From contig JAIUMI010000004.1 in NCBI GenBank assembly GCA_022565665.1, positions 62,001 through 126,000 on the forward strand: DNA of 64,000 bases, in the 5' to 3' direction. How positions within the stretch are numbered: the stretch's first letter is position 1; each line of letters starts with the position of its first letter. The DNA is from Glycocaulis sp. GTDB lineage: Bacteria; Pseudomonadota; Alphaproteobacteria; Caulobacterales; Maricaulaceae. This document shows positions 8,856-18,071 of this stretch, one piece after another. The position numbers were made by a program, and so were the translations under genes. Under the pieces are notes generated by a model. The model did no database searches, had not been told where the DNA came from, and saw nothing but the letters and a program-made list of their open reading frames with translations.

Positions 8856-9289
8856 GCGCCCAAGCTAAGACAGCCAAGGGTCAGTGCCTGTGCGGGGACG
8901 TGCGCTTCACCGTAGCGCTCAAGAACACCCATCTGGACGCCTGTCATTGTTCCTATTGCCGGGCCTGGTGTGGTGGTGGGCCGTTCCTGGGCGTATCGTG
9001 TGCCGAGCCGCCTGTGTTCGAGTCCGAAGAGGCTGTTGGCGTCTATTCGTCTTCCGAATGGGGTGAGCGCGTGTTCTGCAAGAACTGCGGCTCCACGCTC
9101 TTCTGGCGCATGAAGGATGGTTCGAGTGTCTCAGCGTCCGCCGGCGTGCTTGATCTCGGTAACGAGGCTGATCTGACCTTGCAGATATTCGTGGACGAGA
9201 AGCCGGCCTATTACAAATTCGCCAATAAAACCAAAATGATGACGGGCGCTGAAGTGTTTGCGCAGTTTGCGGGCGGGCAGGAAGGCTAG
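8852..9289 (+). CDS. GFA/CENP-V family zinc-binding protein inside the nuo operon
   Basis: 145 residues. It has the cysteine pattern of the GFA (glutathione-dependent formaldehyde-activating / CENP-V) fold: Cys12-x-Cys14, Cys31-x-Cys33-x2-Cys36 and Cys76-x2-Cys79, which bind one structural and one catalytic zinc in the family. The family includes glutathione S-hydroxymethyl transferases, but most members have no proven substrate. It overlaps nuoC by four bases and ends four bases before the nuoD ATG, so it is made together with complex I; a direct link to the complex is not shown. Confidence 0.87.
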   Translation: MSAQAKTAKGQCLCGDVRFTVALKNTHLDACHCSYCRAWCGGGPFLGVSCAEPPVFESEEAVGVYSSSEWGERVFCKNCGSTLFWRMKDGSSVSASAGVLDLGNEADLTLQIFVDEKPAYYKFANKTKMMTGAEVFAQFAGGQEG

Positions 9290-9293
9290 AACA

Positions 9294-10484
9294 ATGGCTG
9301 AGCAGGACATCCGCAATTTCACCATCAATTTCGGCCCCGTGCACCCGGCCGCACACGGCGTGTTGCGCATGGTGCTGGAGCTGGACGGCGAGGTGGTCGA
9401 GCGCGTGGACCCGCATATCGGCTTGTTGCACCGCGGCACCGAGAAGCTGCTGGAGCACAAGACCTATCTTCAGGGCATCGGCTATTTCGACCGGCTCGAT
9501 TACGTCGCGCCGATGAACCAGGAGCATGCTTTCTGTCTGGCGGTGGAGCGCCTTGCCAGCATTCCGGTGCCCAAGCGCGGCCAGTATGTGCGCGTACTCT
9601 ACTGTGAGATCGGCCGCATCCTCAACCACCTGCTGAACGTCACCACGCAGGCGATGGATGTCGGCGCGCTCACCCCGCCGCTCTGGGGCTTTGAAGAGCG
9701 CGAAAAGCTGATGATCTTCTATGAGCGTGCGTCAGGTGCGCGCTTGCACGCGCACTATTTCCGTCCCGGCGGCGTGCATCAGGACCTGCCACAGGAATTG
9801 ATCGACGATATCGCGAAATGGTGTGAGGAATTTCCCAAGGCGCTCAACGATATCGACGCGCTTCTGACCGATAACCGCATCTTCAAGCAGCGCAACGCCG
9901 ATATCGGTGTCGTGTCGAAGGAGGATGCGCTGGCCTGGGGTTTTTCTGGCGTGATGGTACGCGGGTCCGGCATGGCGTGGGATTTGCGCCGTGCGCAGCC
10001 CTACGAGGTCTATGACGAGCTCGATTTCAGAATAGCCATCGGCAAGAATGGCGATTGCTATGACCGCTATCTCGTCCGCATGGAGGAGATGCGCGAGTCC
10101 TGCAAGATCATGCAGCAATGCTGTGAGTGGCTGTCAAAGCCGGAAAATCAGGGCGAGGTGCTGCCGACCGATACCAAGTTCGCCCCGCCGCGCCGTGCCG
10201 AGATGAAGCGCTCCATGGAAGCGCTCATCCATCACTTCAAGCTCTATACCGAGGGCGTCCACGTGCCCGAAGGCCATTACTATGCCGCTGTGGAAGCGCC
10301 CAAGGGCGAGTTCGGCGTCTATCTGGTCGCTGACGGCACCAATACGCCTTACCGGGTGAAAATCCGCGCGCCGGGCTTTGCCCATCTGGCGGCCATGGAT
10401 CACCTCAACAAGGGCCACATGCTGGCCGATGTGTCGGCCATTCTCGGCTCGCTGGATATCGTGTTCGGGGAGGTGGACCGGTAA
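9294..10484 (+). CDS. nuoD: NADH-quinone oxidoreductase subunit D
   Basis: 396 residues, the 49-kDa subunit forming the quinone pocket with NuoB. Family hallmarks: [17 protein letters not shown] at the N-terminus, the quinone-site loop with His and Tyr residues, and the C-terminal [10 protein letters not shown] start at ATG 9294 (MAEQDIRNF) rather than an in-frame upstream start at 9258, which lies inside the GFA gene and adds residues not seen in the family. The stop TAA shares its last base with the next ATG. Confidence 0.97.
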   Translation: MAEQDIRNFTINFGPVHPAAHGVLRMVLELDGEVVERVDPHIGLLHRGTEKLLEHKTYLQGIGYFDRLDYVAPMNQEHAFCLAVERLASIPVPKRGQYVRVLYCEIGRILNHLLNVTTQAMDVGALTPPLWGFEEREKLMIFYERASGARLHAHYFRPGGVHQDLPQELIDDIAKWCEEFPKALNDIDALLTDNRIFKQRNADIGVVSKEDALAWGFSGVMVRGSGMAWDLRRAQPYEVYDELDFRIAIGKNGDCYDRYLVRMEEMRESCKIMQQCCEWLSKPENQGEVLPTDTKFAPPRRAEMKRSMEALIHHFKLYTEGVHVPEGHYYAAVEAPKGEFGVYLVADGTNTPYRVKIRAPGFAHLAAMDHLNKGHMLADVSAILGSLDIVFGEVDR

Positions 10485-10858
10485 TGCTCGCCGCCCACGT
10501 CATCGCTGAGGCCGCGACCGGCCCCGCGCTCGTCGCGGAACGCCAGCTCGCCGCGTATAATGCGCGCGATCTGGACGCGTTCTGCGCGTGCTTTGCTGGT
10601 GACGTGGAAGTCTATGATTTTCCGGGCGTGCTGAGCCTTAAAGGGCAGGCGGCATTCCGCGCGCGCTATGCCGAGCGGTTCAAGGCCGAAGGGCTGGAAG
10701 CCATCGCCGTCCACCGCGCCGTTATCGGGTCTCGCGTGATCGACCAAGAGCGCGTCTGGCTGGAAGGCCGGGCTAAGTCCGCGCCGGTCGATCTCGTTGT
10801 CATTTACACCGTGCGCGATGATGTAATCGCGCGCGTCGACTTCATCAGGGAAGGGTAG
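10484..10858 (+). CDS. NTF2-like/SnoaL-type small protein inside the nuo operon
   Basis: 124 residues with the NTF2-like pattern: N-terminal helix ERQLAAYNARDLDAFCACFA, the strand DVEVYDFPG, a helix with AFRARYAERF, and C-terminal strands ending DVIARVDFIREG, which match the nuclear-transport-factor-2 / steroid delta-isomerase-like fold. Enzyme function, if any, cannot be told. It begins on the last base of the nuoD stop (taATG) and ends five bases before nuoE, so it is coupled to complex I expression. Confidence 0.8.
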   Translation: MLAAHVIAEAATGPALVAERQLAAYNARDLDAFCACFAGDVEVYDFPGVLSLKGQAAFRARYAERFKAEGLEAIAVHRAVIGSRVIDQERVWLEGRAKSAPVDLVVIYTVRDDVIARVDFIREG

Positions 10859-10863
10859 CCGGG

Positions 10864-11736
10864 ATGAGCGTGCGCCGTCTTGCGACCGCTGAACAGCAGC
10901 CGGAAAGCTTCGCGTTTTCAAAGGAAAGCGAGAAGAAAATAACGTTCTGGATGAACAAGTATCCAGACGACCGGAAAGCCTCTGGCGTCATTCCGCTGCT
11001 CTGGCTGGCCCAGAAGCAGGAGGGCTGGGTATCTGAACCGGCCCTGCGCGAGATCGCGGCGCGCTGCGAGATGCCCTATATCCGTGTCTACGAGGTCGCG
11101 ACCTTCTACACCATGTTCAATCTGGAGCCGGTGGGTGAACACCTGATCCAGGTATGTGGCACCACGCCGTGCTGGCTGCGCGGGTCTGATGATCTCAAGG
11201 CCGTGTGCGAAAGCCGTATCGGCAAGAAGGGCCGCGGCCATGTCAGCGCCGACGGGAAATTCTCCTGGGAAGAGGTGGAATGCCTCGGGGCCTGCTCCAA
11301 CGCGCCCATGGTGCAGATTTCCAACAAGAATGGCGATTTCTACTATGAGGATCTGACCGGCGAAGCGCTGGAAAAAATCCTTGATGATCTCGCGGCGGGC
11401 AAGCCGGTCGAGATGGGCCCGGTGACGGGACGAAAATGCTCCGAGCCGTTCCAGGCCGAAGTACCTGTGCTGGTCGACGCCTCGCTCTATGACGGGAGCC
11501 TCGCCAAGCCGGTCAAGAGACTGCCCAACGCCGCCAAGGCGGAAAAACCGGCCGCGGTAAAAAAGGCCAAGCCGGCCCGCAAGGCGCCTGACGCCGACGA
11601 GGCGGGCGCGCCGGTGAAAAACCCCGCCTCACAGAAAGCCGCGGCGAAGAAGGCTGCGCCCAAAGCCGCCGCAAAGAAGACGCCCGCCAAGAAACCGGCG
11701 GCGAAAAAGCCTGCCGCCAAGAAGGATGCTGACTAA
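10864..11736 (+). CDS. nuoE: NADH-quinone oxidoreductase subunit E with Lys/Ala-rich C-terminal tail
   Basis: 290 residues. The thioredoxin-like core (about 15-180) binds the [2Fe-2S] cluster N1a through Cys98, Cys103, Cys140 and Cys144. E. coli NuoE has about 166 residues; here about 110 extra residues follow. The last 70 (222-290) are low complexity, rich in Lys, Ala and Pro with repeated AAKK/PAKK units like the tails of histone H1 or HU-type proteins. Residues 181-221 form a more ordinary linker. The stop shares a base with the nuoF start. Tail function is unknown; strong positive charge suggests nucleic-acid, membrane or protein contacts. Confidence 0.95.
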   Translation: MSVRRLATAEQQPESFAFSKESEKKITFWMNKYPDDRKASGVIPLLWLAQKQEGWVSEPALREIAARCEMPYIRVYEVATFYTMFNLEPVGEHLIQVCGTTPCWLRGSDDLKAVCESRIGKKGRGHVSADGKFSWEEVECLGACSNAPMVQISNKNGDFYYEDLTGEALEKILDDLAAGKPVEMGPVTGRKCSEPFQAEVPVLVDASLYDGSLAKPVKRLPNAAKAEKPAAVKKAKPARKAPDADEAGAPVKNPASQKAAAKKAAPKAAAKKTPAKKPAAKKPAAKKDAD

Positions 11737-13037
11737 TGCTTCTTCAGGACAAGGACCGGATTTTCACGAACCTTTACGGTCGTCATGACTGGCGTCTGGC
11801 CGGCGCCAAGCGCCGCGGCTGCTGGAACGGCACAAAAGAAATTCTTCAGCAGGGCAGCGACTGGATCATCGACGAGATGAAGGGCTCCGGCCTGCGCGGC
11901 CGGGGCGGTGCGGGCTTCCCGACGGGTCTCAAATGGTCGTTCATGCCGCGCGAAGTGGGCGCGCGCCCGCACTATCTGGTCGTCAATGCGGACGAGTCTG
12001 AACCCGGCACCTGCAAGGACCGGGAGATCATGCGCAATGACCCCCACCATCTGATCGAAGGCTGCCTTATCGCCAGCTTCGCGATGCAGGCCCATGCCTG
12101 CTACATCTACATTCGCGGCGAATACGTGCATGAGCGCGAGCGGCTGGAAGCGGCCATTGCCGAGGCCTATGAGGCCAAGCTCATCGGCAAGGACAATGTT
12201 CATGGCTGGGATTTCGACCTCCACGTCCACCATGGCGCCGGGGCCTATATCTGCGGGGAGGAAACCGCGCTTCTGGAAAGCCTTGAGGGCAAGAAGGGCC
12301 AGCCGCGCATGAAGCCGCCATTTCCGGCCAATGCCGGGCTCTATGGCTGCCCCACCACCGTGAATAATGTGGAATCCATCGCTGTTGCGCCAACCATCCT
12401 GCGTAGGGGCAAGGAGTGGTTCCTCCAGTTTGGCCGTCCGAACAATTCCGGCACCAAGATTTTCTCCATTTCCGGCCATGTGAACGCGCCGTGCAATGTG
12501 GAAGAGGCAATGTCGATCCCGCTGAAAAAGCTGATCGACACCTATGCGGGCGGCGTGCGCGGCGGCTGGGATAATCTGAAAGCCGTCATTCCGGGTGGCT
12601 CGTCCGTGCCGCTTATCCCGAAAGATATCTGCGACGATGTGCTGATGGATTTCGACGCGCTGCGCGATGTGAAATCAGGGCTCGGCACCGCGGCCGTCAT
12701 CGTGATGGACAATTCCACCGACGTGGTGAAGGCGATTGCCCGCATCAGCTATTTCTACAAGCACGAAAGCTGTGGCCAGTGCACGCCCTGCCGTGAGGGC
12801 ACGGGCTGGATGTGGCGCGTGCTGGTGCGCATGGCGCGCGGCGAGGCGGAGATCGGCGAGATCGACGATCTGCTGGATGTGGCCGGGCAAGTGGAAGGCC
12901 ACACGATCTGCGCGCTGGGCGATGCGGCGGCCTGGCCGGTGCAGGGCCTGATCCGCCATTTCCGCCACGAGATCGAGGACCGGATCAATAATTACCGCGC
13001 CGGCAAGCCGGTCTTTGTGCCGGTCGCAGCGGAGTAG
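11736..13037 (+). CDS. nuoF: NADH-quinone oxidoreductase subunit F
   Basis: 433 residues; it binds NADH, FMN and the [4Fe-4S] cluster N3. Flavin/NADH glycine-rich motif [10 protein letters not shown] at about 55-64, second nucleotide motif [19 protein letters not shown], and cluster ligands Cys346, Cys349, Cys352 ([13 protein letters not shown]) with Cys392 (HTICALGD). Starts on the last base of the nuoE stop. Confidence 0.98.
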   Translation: MLLQDKDRIFTNLYGRHDWRLAGAKRRGCWNGTKEILQQGSDWIIDEMKGSGLRGRGGAGFPTGLKWSFMPREVGARPHYLVVNADESEPGTCKDREIMRNDPHHLIEGCLIASFAMQAHACYIYIRGEYVHERERLEAAIAEAYEAKLIGKDNVHGWDFDLHVHHGAGAYICGEETALLESLEGKKGQPRMKPPFPANAGLYGCPTTVNNVESIAVAPTILRRGKEWFLQFGRPNNSGTKIFSISGHVNAPCNVEEAMSIPLKKLIDTYAGGVRGGWDNLKAVIPGGSSVPLIPKDICDDVLMDFDALRDVKSGLGTAAVIVMDNSTDVVKAIARISYFYKHESCGQCTPCREGTGWMWRVLVRMARGEAEIGEIDDLLDVAGQVEGHTICALGDAAAWPVQGLIRHFRHEIEDRINNYRAGKPVFVPVAAE

Positions 13038-13041
13038 GGGT

Positions 13042-13338
13042 ATGAAACACTTCATCCTCTTCTACGAGACCGCGCCGGACTACATGGAGCGCCGGGGTGA
13101 GTTCCGCTCGGTCCACCTCAGTCTTGCGCGCGAGTTTGAAGCGCGTGGCGAACTGGTGCTGGCCGGTGCGCTGGCCGATCCGCCCGACGGCGCGGTGCTG
13201 GTGTTCAAGGGTGAAGACAAAAGCGTCGCCGAGCGGTTTGCGAACGAGGACCCGTATGTGAAAAACGGGCTGATCGCGCGCTGGCACGTGCGTGAATGGA
13301 CAACCGTAGTGGGCGACGGCGCCCTGACGAAAGTTTGA
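13042..13338 (+). CDS. YciI-family small protein inside the nuo operon
   Basis: 98 residues from ATG 13042 (MKHFILFYE). The sequence has the YciI / ferredoxin-like dimeric pattern: first strand HFILFYETAPDY, a helix with R-x-x-HLSLA (His25 region), the central GELVLAGALADPPDGAVLVF, and the C-terminal strand ARWHVREW. YciI proteins use a His-Asp pair and bind small molecules; their function is mostly unknown. It starts four bases after the nuoF stop and precedes nuoG by 28 bases. Confidence 0.85.
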   Translation: MKHFILFYETAPDYMERRGEFRSVHLSLAREFEARGELVLAGALADPPDGAVLVFKGEDKSVAERFANEDPYVKNGLIARWHVREWTTVVGDGALTKV

Positions 13339-13366
13339 AGCCCCAAGGGGCCGTGGAGCAGGTTTG

Positions 13367-15478
13367 ATGAGCGAGAATACGCGCACCATCATCATTGACG
13401 GCGAGGAAGTCACCGTCCCGCAGGATTATAACTTGCTGCAGGCAGCCGAAGCGGCGGGCCGCGAGATTCCGCGCTTCTGCTATCATGAGCGCCTGTCGGT
13501 TGCCGGCAATTGCCGCATGTGTCTTGTGGAGCTGGTCGGTGCGCCCAAGCCCGTGGCCTCTTGCGCCTTTTTGGTGAAGGACATGCGCGGCGGGCCCAAT
13601 GGCGAGCCGCCTGCCATGCGCACGCTCTCCCCGCTGGTCAAGAAGGCGCGCGAAGGGGTGATGGAGTTTCTCCTCATCAACCACCCGCTGGACTGCCCGA
13701 TCTGCGACCAGGGCGGCGAGTGCGATCTGCAGGACCAGTCGCTCATGTATGGCCGCGCCAATTCGCGCTTTGCCGAGAACAAGCGCGCGGTCGAAGAAAA
13801 GCATATGGGTCCGCTCATCAAGACGGTGATGACACGCTGCATCCAGTGTACGCGCTGCGTGCGCTTTGCGACCGAGATCGCCGGCGTGTCCGAGCTGGGC
13901 GCCATCGGGCGCGGCGAGGACATGGAGATCACGACCTATCTGGAGCAGTCCATGACATCGGAGCTGTCCGGCAATGTCATCGATCTGTGCCCGGTCGGCG
14001 CGCTCACCTCGCGCCCCTACGCCTTCAATGCGCGCCCCTGGGAGCTGACCAAGACCGAGAGTATCGACGTCAACGACGCGCTGGGCGCCAATATCCGCGT
14101 GGACAGCCGCTCTGGCGCGGTGCTGCGCATCATGCCGCGCATCCATGATGACGTGAACGAGGAATGGATTTCCGACAAGACGCGTTTTGTGTGGGACGGC
14201 CTTGCCCGCCAGCGCCTCGACACGCCCTATGTGCGCAAGGGCGGCAAGCTCACCGCCATCGGCTGGGATGAGGCGCTGGGCGTAGCCGCCGACAAGCTCT
14301 CCGGCGACGCATCGAAAATTGGCGTGATCGCCGGTGATCTCAATGATGCCGAAGGCCTGAAAGCAGCCAAGGACCTGTTTGATGCGCTCGGCGTAAAGTC
14401 GCTCGATTGCCGTCAGGACGGCGCGAAAATCGGGGCAGGACCGCGTCAGGGCTATCTCTTCAACGCGACGATTGCCGGGATCAGCAAGGCGGATGCCATC
14501 CTGCTGATCGGCACCAATCCGCGCCTTGAGGCGCCGGTGCTCAATGCCCGTATCCGCCAGCGCTGGCTCAATTCGGATTGCCAGATTGCGGTGATCGGTG
14601 AGGCGGCAGACCTCACCTACCCTTACGAGCATCTGGGCAGCGGGCCGGATGCGATTGCCGCGCTCGCCAAGAAGCGCGCAGGCTTCATCAAGACACTCAA
14701 AGACGCAAAGAACCCGATCATCATTCTCGGCAATGCCGCGACCGCCCGCGCCGATGGTGCGCAGGTGCTGCGCGCAGCCGGCGAGCTGGCGAAAGCCGCT
14801 GGCGTCGTGCGTGAGGGCTGGAATGGCTTCGCGGTCCTGCACACGGCGGCCAGCCGCGTGGCCGGTCTCGATATGGGCTTCCTGCCCGGTGAAGGCGGGC
14901 GCGATACGGCCGGAATCCTCGCCGCTGCGGGCAAGGGTCAGCTTGATACGGTCGTGCTGCTCGGCGCTGACGAGATTGATACATCGAAGCTCGGCAAGGC
15001 CTTCGTCATCTATGTCGGCCATCACGGCGATGCCGGTGCGATGCGCGCCGATCTGATATTGCCGTCAGCGGCCTACACCGAAAAACCGGGGCTTTACGTG
15101 AACACTGAAGGTCGTGCGCAACTGGCCGACCGGGCCGTGTTCCCGAAGGGCGAGGCCAAAGAGGACTGGGCGATCTTCCGCGCGTTGTCGGCGCGTCTGA
15201 ACAAGACGCTGCCCTATGACAGCCTGAACGCGCTGCGGGCAAAGCTGATCGAGGAGATCGAGAGCTTCGGCCAGATCGACCATGCGCCGGGCGCGGAAGG
15301 CGCATCCGGTTTTGATCCGGCAGCGCTGGGCGAAGCGGGCGAAGTCTCTTCTGAGCCTTTCGCAAGCCCGATCAGCGATTTCTATCTGACGAACCCGATA
15401 GCGCGGGCATCAAAGACGATGGCGGAGTGCTCGGCAGCGGCGAAGGCTGCGCGTGCGACGCTGCAGGCGGCGGAGTAG
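13367..15478 (+). CDS. nuoG: NADH-quinone oxidoreductase subunit G
   Basis: 703 residues from ATG 13367 (a TTG three bases upstream is also in frame; a GGAGCAGG site precedes both). Iron-sulfur ligands: N1b Cys38, Cys49, Cys52, Cys66; N5 His106, Cys110, Cys113, Cys119; N4 Cys158, Cys161, Cys164, Cys208. The molybdopterin-oxidoreductase-like remainder is shorter than in E. coli NuoG (about 900), as usual in alphaproteobacteria and mitochondria, and there is no N7 cluster motif. The stop is six bases before nuoH. Confidence 0.97.
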   Translation: MSENTRTIIIDGEEVTVPQDYNLLQAAEAAGREIPRFCYHERLSVAGNCRMCLVELVGAPKPVASCAFLVKDMRGGPNGEPPAMRTLSPLVKKAREGVMEFLLINHPLDCPICDQGGECDLQDQSLMYGRANSRFAENKRAVEEKHMGPLIKTVMTRCIQCTRCVRFATEIAGVSELGAIGRGEDMEITTYLEQSMTSELSGNVIDLCPVGALTSRPYAFNARPWELTKTESIDVNDALGANIRVDSRSGAVLRIMPRIHDDVNEEWISDKTRFVWDGLARQRLDTPYVRKGGKLTAIGWDEALGVAADKLSGDASKIGVIAGDLNDAEGLKAAKDLFDALGVKSLDCRQDGAKIGAGPRQGYLFNATIAGISKADAILLIGTNPRLEAPVLNARIRQRWLNSDCQIAVIGEAADLTYPYEHLGSGPDAIAALAKKRAGFIKTLKDAKNPIIILGNAATARADGAQVLRAAGELAKAAGVVREGWNGFAVLHTAASRVAGLDMGFLPGEGGRDTAGILAAAGKGQLDTVVLLGADEIDTSKLGKAFVIYVGHHGDAGAMRADLILPSAAYTEKPGLYVNTEGRAQLADRAVFPKGEAKEDWAIFRALSARLNKTLPYDSLNALRAKLIEEIESFGQIDHAPGAEGASGFDPAALGEAGEVSSEPFASPISDFYLTNPIARASKTMAECSAAAKAARATLQAAE

Positions 15479-15484
15479 GGGCGC

Positions 15485-16537
15485 ATGACCGATTTCATCT
15501 CCGAGTTCGGACCGGTCTGGGGCACGGCGCTGGCGGTCGGCCAGATCCTCGCCTTCATGGTCGTGCTGCTCCTGTCGCTCGCCTTCCTGCTCTTGATGGA
15601 TCGCAAGGTCTGGGCGGCGGTGCAGATGCGCAAGGGCCCCAACGTGGTAGGCGCGTTCGGCCTGTTGCAGTCGTTTGCCGACTTCCTGAAATTCGTGCTG
15701 AAGGAAATCATCATTCCGGCAGGCGCGGACCGTCCGCTCTTCATCCTCGCCCCGCTGATCACCTTCACGCTCGCCTTCATCGCCTGGGCCGTGATCCCCG
15801 TTGCGCCGGGCTGGGTGATCTCCGACATCAATGTCGGCATTCTCTACATCTTCGCGATTTCCTCGCTCGGCGTGTACGGCATCATCATTGGCGGCTGGGC
15901 GTCGAACTCGAAATACCCCTTCCTCGGCGCGCTGCGCTCGGCCGCGCAGATGGTGTCCTACGAGGTCTCCATCGGTTTCGTGATCGTGACCATCCTCGTC
16001 ATGGCCGGCACGATGAACCTCTCGGCCATCGTCGCCGCGCAGGAAGGTGGTTTCTGGAACTGGTTCGTGTTCTCGGCGGGCATGCTGCCCTGGCCGGCCT
16101 TCCTGATCACCATTCCCATGTTCGTGATCTTCTTCATCTCGGCGCTGGCGGAGACGAACCGGCCGCCCTTTGACCTGCCGGAAGCGGAATCCGAACTCGT
16201 GGCCGGCTATCAGGTGGAATATTCCTCCACGCCGTATCTCCTCTTCATGATCGGGGAATATCTCAACATCGTGCTGATGTGCGCGCTGATGACGGTACTG
16301 TTCCTGGGCGGCTGGCATGCGCCGTTCGATGTCGCACCGTTCACCTGGATCCCGCCGGTCTTCTGGTTCGCGCTGAAAGTGCTGTTCCTCTTCTTCATGT
16401 TCGCGATGGTGAAGGCCCTGGTGCCCCGCTACCGCTATGACCAGCTCATGCGTCTGGGCTGGAAAATCTTCCTGCCGACCTCGCTCGCCGCCGTCGCGGT
16501 GATGGGCGGCATCGTCGTGTACTCGAACGCAAGCTAG
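15485..16537 (+). CDS. nuoH: NADH-quinone oxidoreductase subunit H
   Basis: 350 residues, about eight membrane helices (ND1). It has the conserved quinone-channel signatures: [40 protein letters not shown], and [19 protein letters not shown] with its acidic residues. It forms the connection between the quinone pocket and the proton-pumping arm. Confidence 0.98.
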   Translation: MTDFISEFGPVWGTALAVGQILAFMVVLLLSLAFLLLMDRKVWAAVQMRKGPNVVGAFGLLQSFADFLKFVLKEIIIPAGADRPLFILAPLITFTLAFIAWAVIPVAPGWVISDINVGILYIFAISSLGVYGIIIGGWASNSKYPFLGALRSAAQMVSYEVSIGFVIVTILVMAGTMNLSAIVAAQEGGFWNWFVFSAGMLPWPAFLITIPMFVIFFISALAETNRPPFDLPEAESELVAGYQVEYSSTPYLLFMIGEYLNIVLMCALMTVLFLGGWHAPFDVAPFTWIPPVFWFALKVLFLFFMFAMVKALVPRYRYDQLMRLGWKIFLPTSLAAVAVMGGIVVYSNAS

Positions 16538-16546
16538 GACTCACCC

Positions 16547-17035
16547 ATGAGCCGTATCGCCCAAACCCTGCGCGGAGCCGCCCTGATGGATTTCTGGGGC
16601 GCGTTCGGCCTTGGCATGCGCCAGCTGCTCAAGCCGAAGCCGACCGTGAACTATCCCTTCGAGAAGGGGCGCCTGTCGCCCCGCTTCCGGGGGCAGCACG
16701 CCCTGCGCCGCTACGCCAATGGCGAGGAGCGCTGCATCGCCTGCAAGCTGTGCGAGGCGGTGTGCCCGGCCCAGGCCATCACCATCGAGGCCGAACCGCG
16801 CGAGGACGGCTCGCGCCGCACCACGCGCTACGATATCGACATGGTCAAATGCATCTATTGCGGCTTCTGTCAGGAAGCCTGCCCGGTGGATGCGATCGTG
16901 GAAGGCCCGAATTTCGAATACGCCACCGAGACACGTGAAGAGCTCTACTACGACAAGGACAAGCTTCTCGAGAACGGGGATCGCTGGGAACGTGAGATTG
17001 CCCGCAACCTCGAACTCGACGCCCGGTATAGGTAA
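16547..17035 (+). CDS. nuoI: NADH-quinone oxidoreductase subunit I
   Basis: 162 residues; two [4Fe-4S] clusters (N6a, N6b) with ligand sets Cys63/66/69/73 ([12 protein letters not shown]) and Cys102/105/108/112 ([12 protein letters not shown]). The N-terminal amphipathic helix and the segment before the first cluster ([11 protein letters not shown]) are typical. The next 106 bases to nuoJ contain a small palindrome and no gene. Confidence 0.98.
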   Translation: MSRIAQTLRGAALMDFWGAFGLGMRQLLKPKPTVNYPFEKGRLSPRFRGQHALRRYANGEERCIACKLCEAVCPAQAITIEAEPREDGSRRTTRYDIDMVKCIYCGFCQEACPVDAIVEGPNFEYATETREELYYDKDKLLENGDRWEREIARNLELDARYR

Positions 17036-17069
17036 CGCTAGAAGGGCGCCCGACTCATATTAGCCCGGC

Positions 17070-17086
17070 CCGGAAAGTCTTTCCGG
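17070..17086. repeat. perfect small palindrome in the nuoI-nuoJ spacer
   Basis: CCGGAAAG and CTTTCCGG are separated by one T, so each strand can fold into a tight 7-bp hairpin with a 3-base loop. It lies in the only spacer over 100 bases inside the nuo operon. There is no T-run behind it. It could be an RNA processing or stability element that sets the ratio of subunits on either side, or have no role. Confidence 0.5.
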
Positions 17087-17141
17087 TGCCGTTTCAGGAC
17101 CAGACGGCCCGCGGCCATTTTGATGGGCCCAAGGGGGGAAT

Positions 17142-17750
17142 ATGCTGCAGGCAGCGGCGTTCTATATTTTGGCATCTACAGCGGTGATCTCCGCCTTCAT
17201 GGTGGTGGCCGCGCGCAATCCCGTGCGCGCCGTGCTGTTCCTCATCCTGACCTTCTTCTCCGCCGCCGGGCTCTTCGTGATGCTGGGCGCGGAGTTCCTC
17301 GCCATGCTGCTGGTCATTGTCTATGTCGGCGCGGTGGCGGTGCTGTTCCTGTTCGTCGTGATGATGCTGGACGTGGACTTTGCCGCGCTGAAAGAAGGCT
17401 TCCTCAACTATCTGCCGCTCGGCGGCGCGGTCGCGCTGGCACTGGCCGCGATCCTCGCCCTGACCGGCATTGGCTGGGTCACGGCTGATACGGCGGCGAC
17501 CTCGCTGCAGGCGCCCATTCCGGCCGATATGAGCAATCCTCAAGCGCTTGGAGCGGTGCTCTATGACCGCTACGTGCTCTTCTTCCAGTTGGCCGGCCTC
17601 ATCCTGCTGGTCGCCATGATCGGCGCAATCGTGCTGACGCTGCGCCACCGTGACGGTGTGCGCCGCCAGAACATTGCCCGTCAGGTGGGCCGCAAGCGTG
17701 AGGACGCTGTCGAGCTTGTCGACGTGAAATCAGGCGAGGGGATCGGCTAA
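17142..17750 (+). CDS. nuoJ: NADH-quinone oxidoreductase subunit J
   Basis: 202 residues, five membrane helices (ND6). The conserved third-helix region [22 protein letters not shown], with the pi-bulge glycine, is clear. A GGGG-rich ribosome site lies just upstream of ATG 17142. The C-terminus is a charged tail of about 30 residues ([18 protein letters not shown]). The stop TAA shares its last base with the nuoK ATG. Confidence 0.97.
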   Translation: MLQAAAFYILASTAVISAFMVVAARNPVRAVLFLILTFFSAAGLFVMLGAEFLAMLLVIVYVGAVAVLFLFVVMMLDVDFAALKEGFLNYLPLGGAVALALAAILALTGIGWVTADTAATSLQAPIPADMSNPQALGAVLYDRYVLFFQLAGLILLVAMIGAIVLTLRHRDGVRRQNIARQVGRKREDAVELVDVKSGEGIG

Positions 17751-18061
17751 TGCTCGAGATCGGTCTGGGACATTATCTCACCCTTGCCGCGATCCTGTTC
17801 ACGATCGGGGTTTTCGGGATTTTCGTGAACCGCAAGAACGTCATCATTCTCCTGATGTCGATCGAGCTCCTGCTGCTCGCGGTCAATATCAATCTGGTGG
17901 CCTTCTCGGCCCATCTTGGCGATCTCGCCGGCCAGGTCTTTGCGATGTTCATCCTGACCGTGGCCGCAGCGGAGGCTGCTGTGGGCCTTGCCATCCTCGT
18001 CGTCTTCTTCCGCAACCGCGGCGATATCGCGGTTGAGGGCGTCAATCTGATGAAGGGCTAG
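17750..18061 (+). CDS. nuoK: NADH-quinone oxidoreductase subunit K
   Basis: 103 residues, three membrane helices (ND4L). The two buried glutamates of the proton path are visible in the segments [11 protein letters not shown] and [12 protein letters not shown]. Starts within the nuoJ stop and is followed 10 bases later by nuoL. Confidence 0.98.
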   Translation: MLEIGLGHYLTLAAILFTIGVFGIFVNRKNVIILLMSIELLLLAVNINLVAFSAHLGDLAGQVFAMFILTVAAAEAAVGLAILVVFFRNRGDIAVEGVNLMKG

Positions 18062-18071
18062 AGCGGCAGTC

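Noticed and set aside
13205-15025. 606-codon open frame antisense to nuoG.
   Set aside because: nuoG has all cluster ligands in frame; the antisense product is Arg/Ala/His/Gly-rich without family motifs, as expected of a GC-skew shadow.
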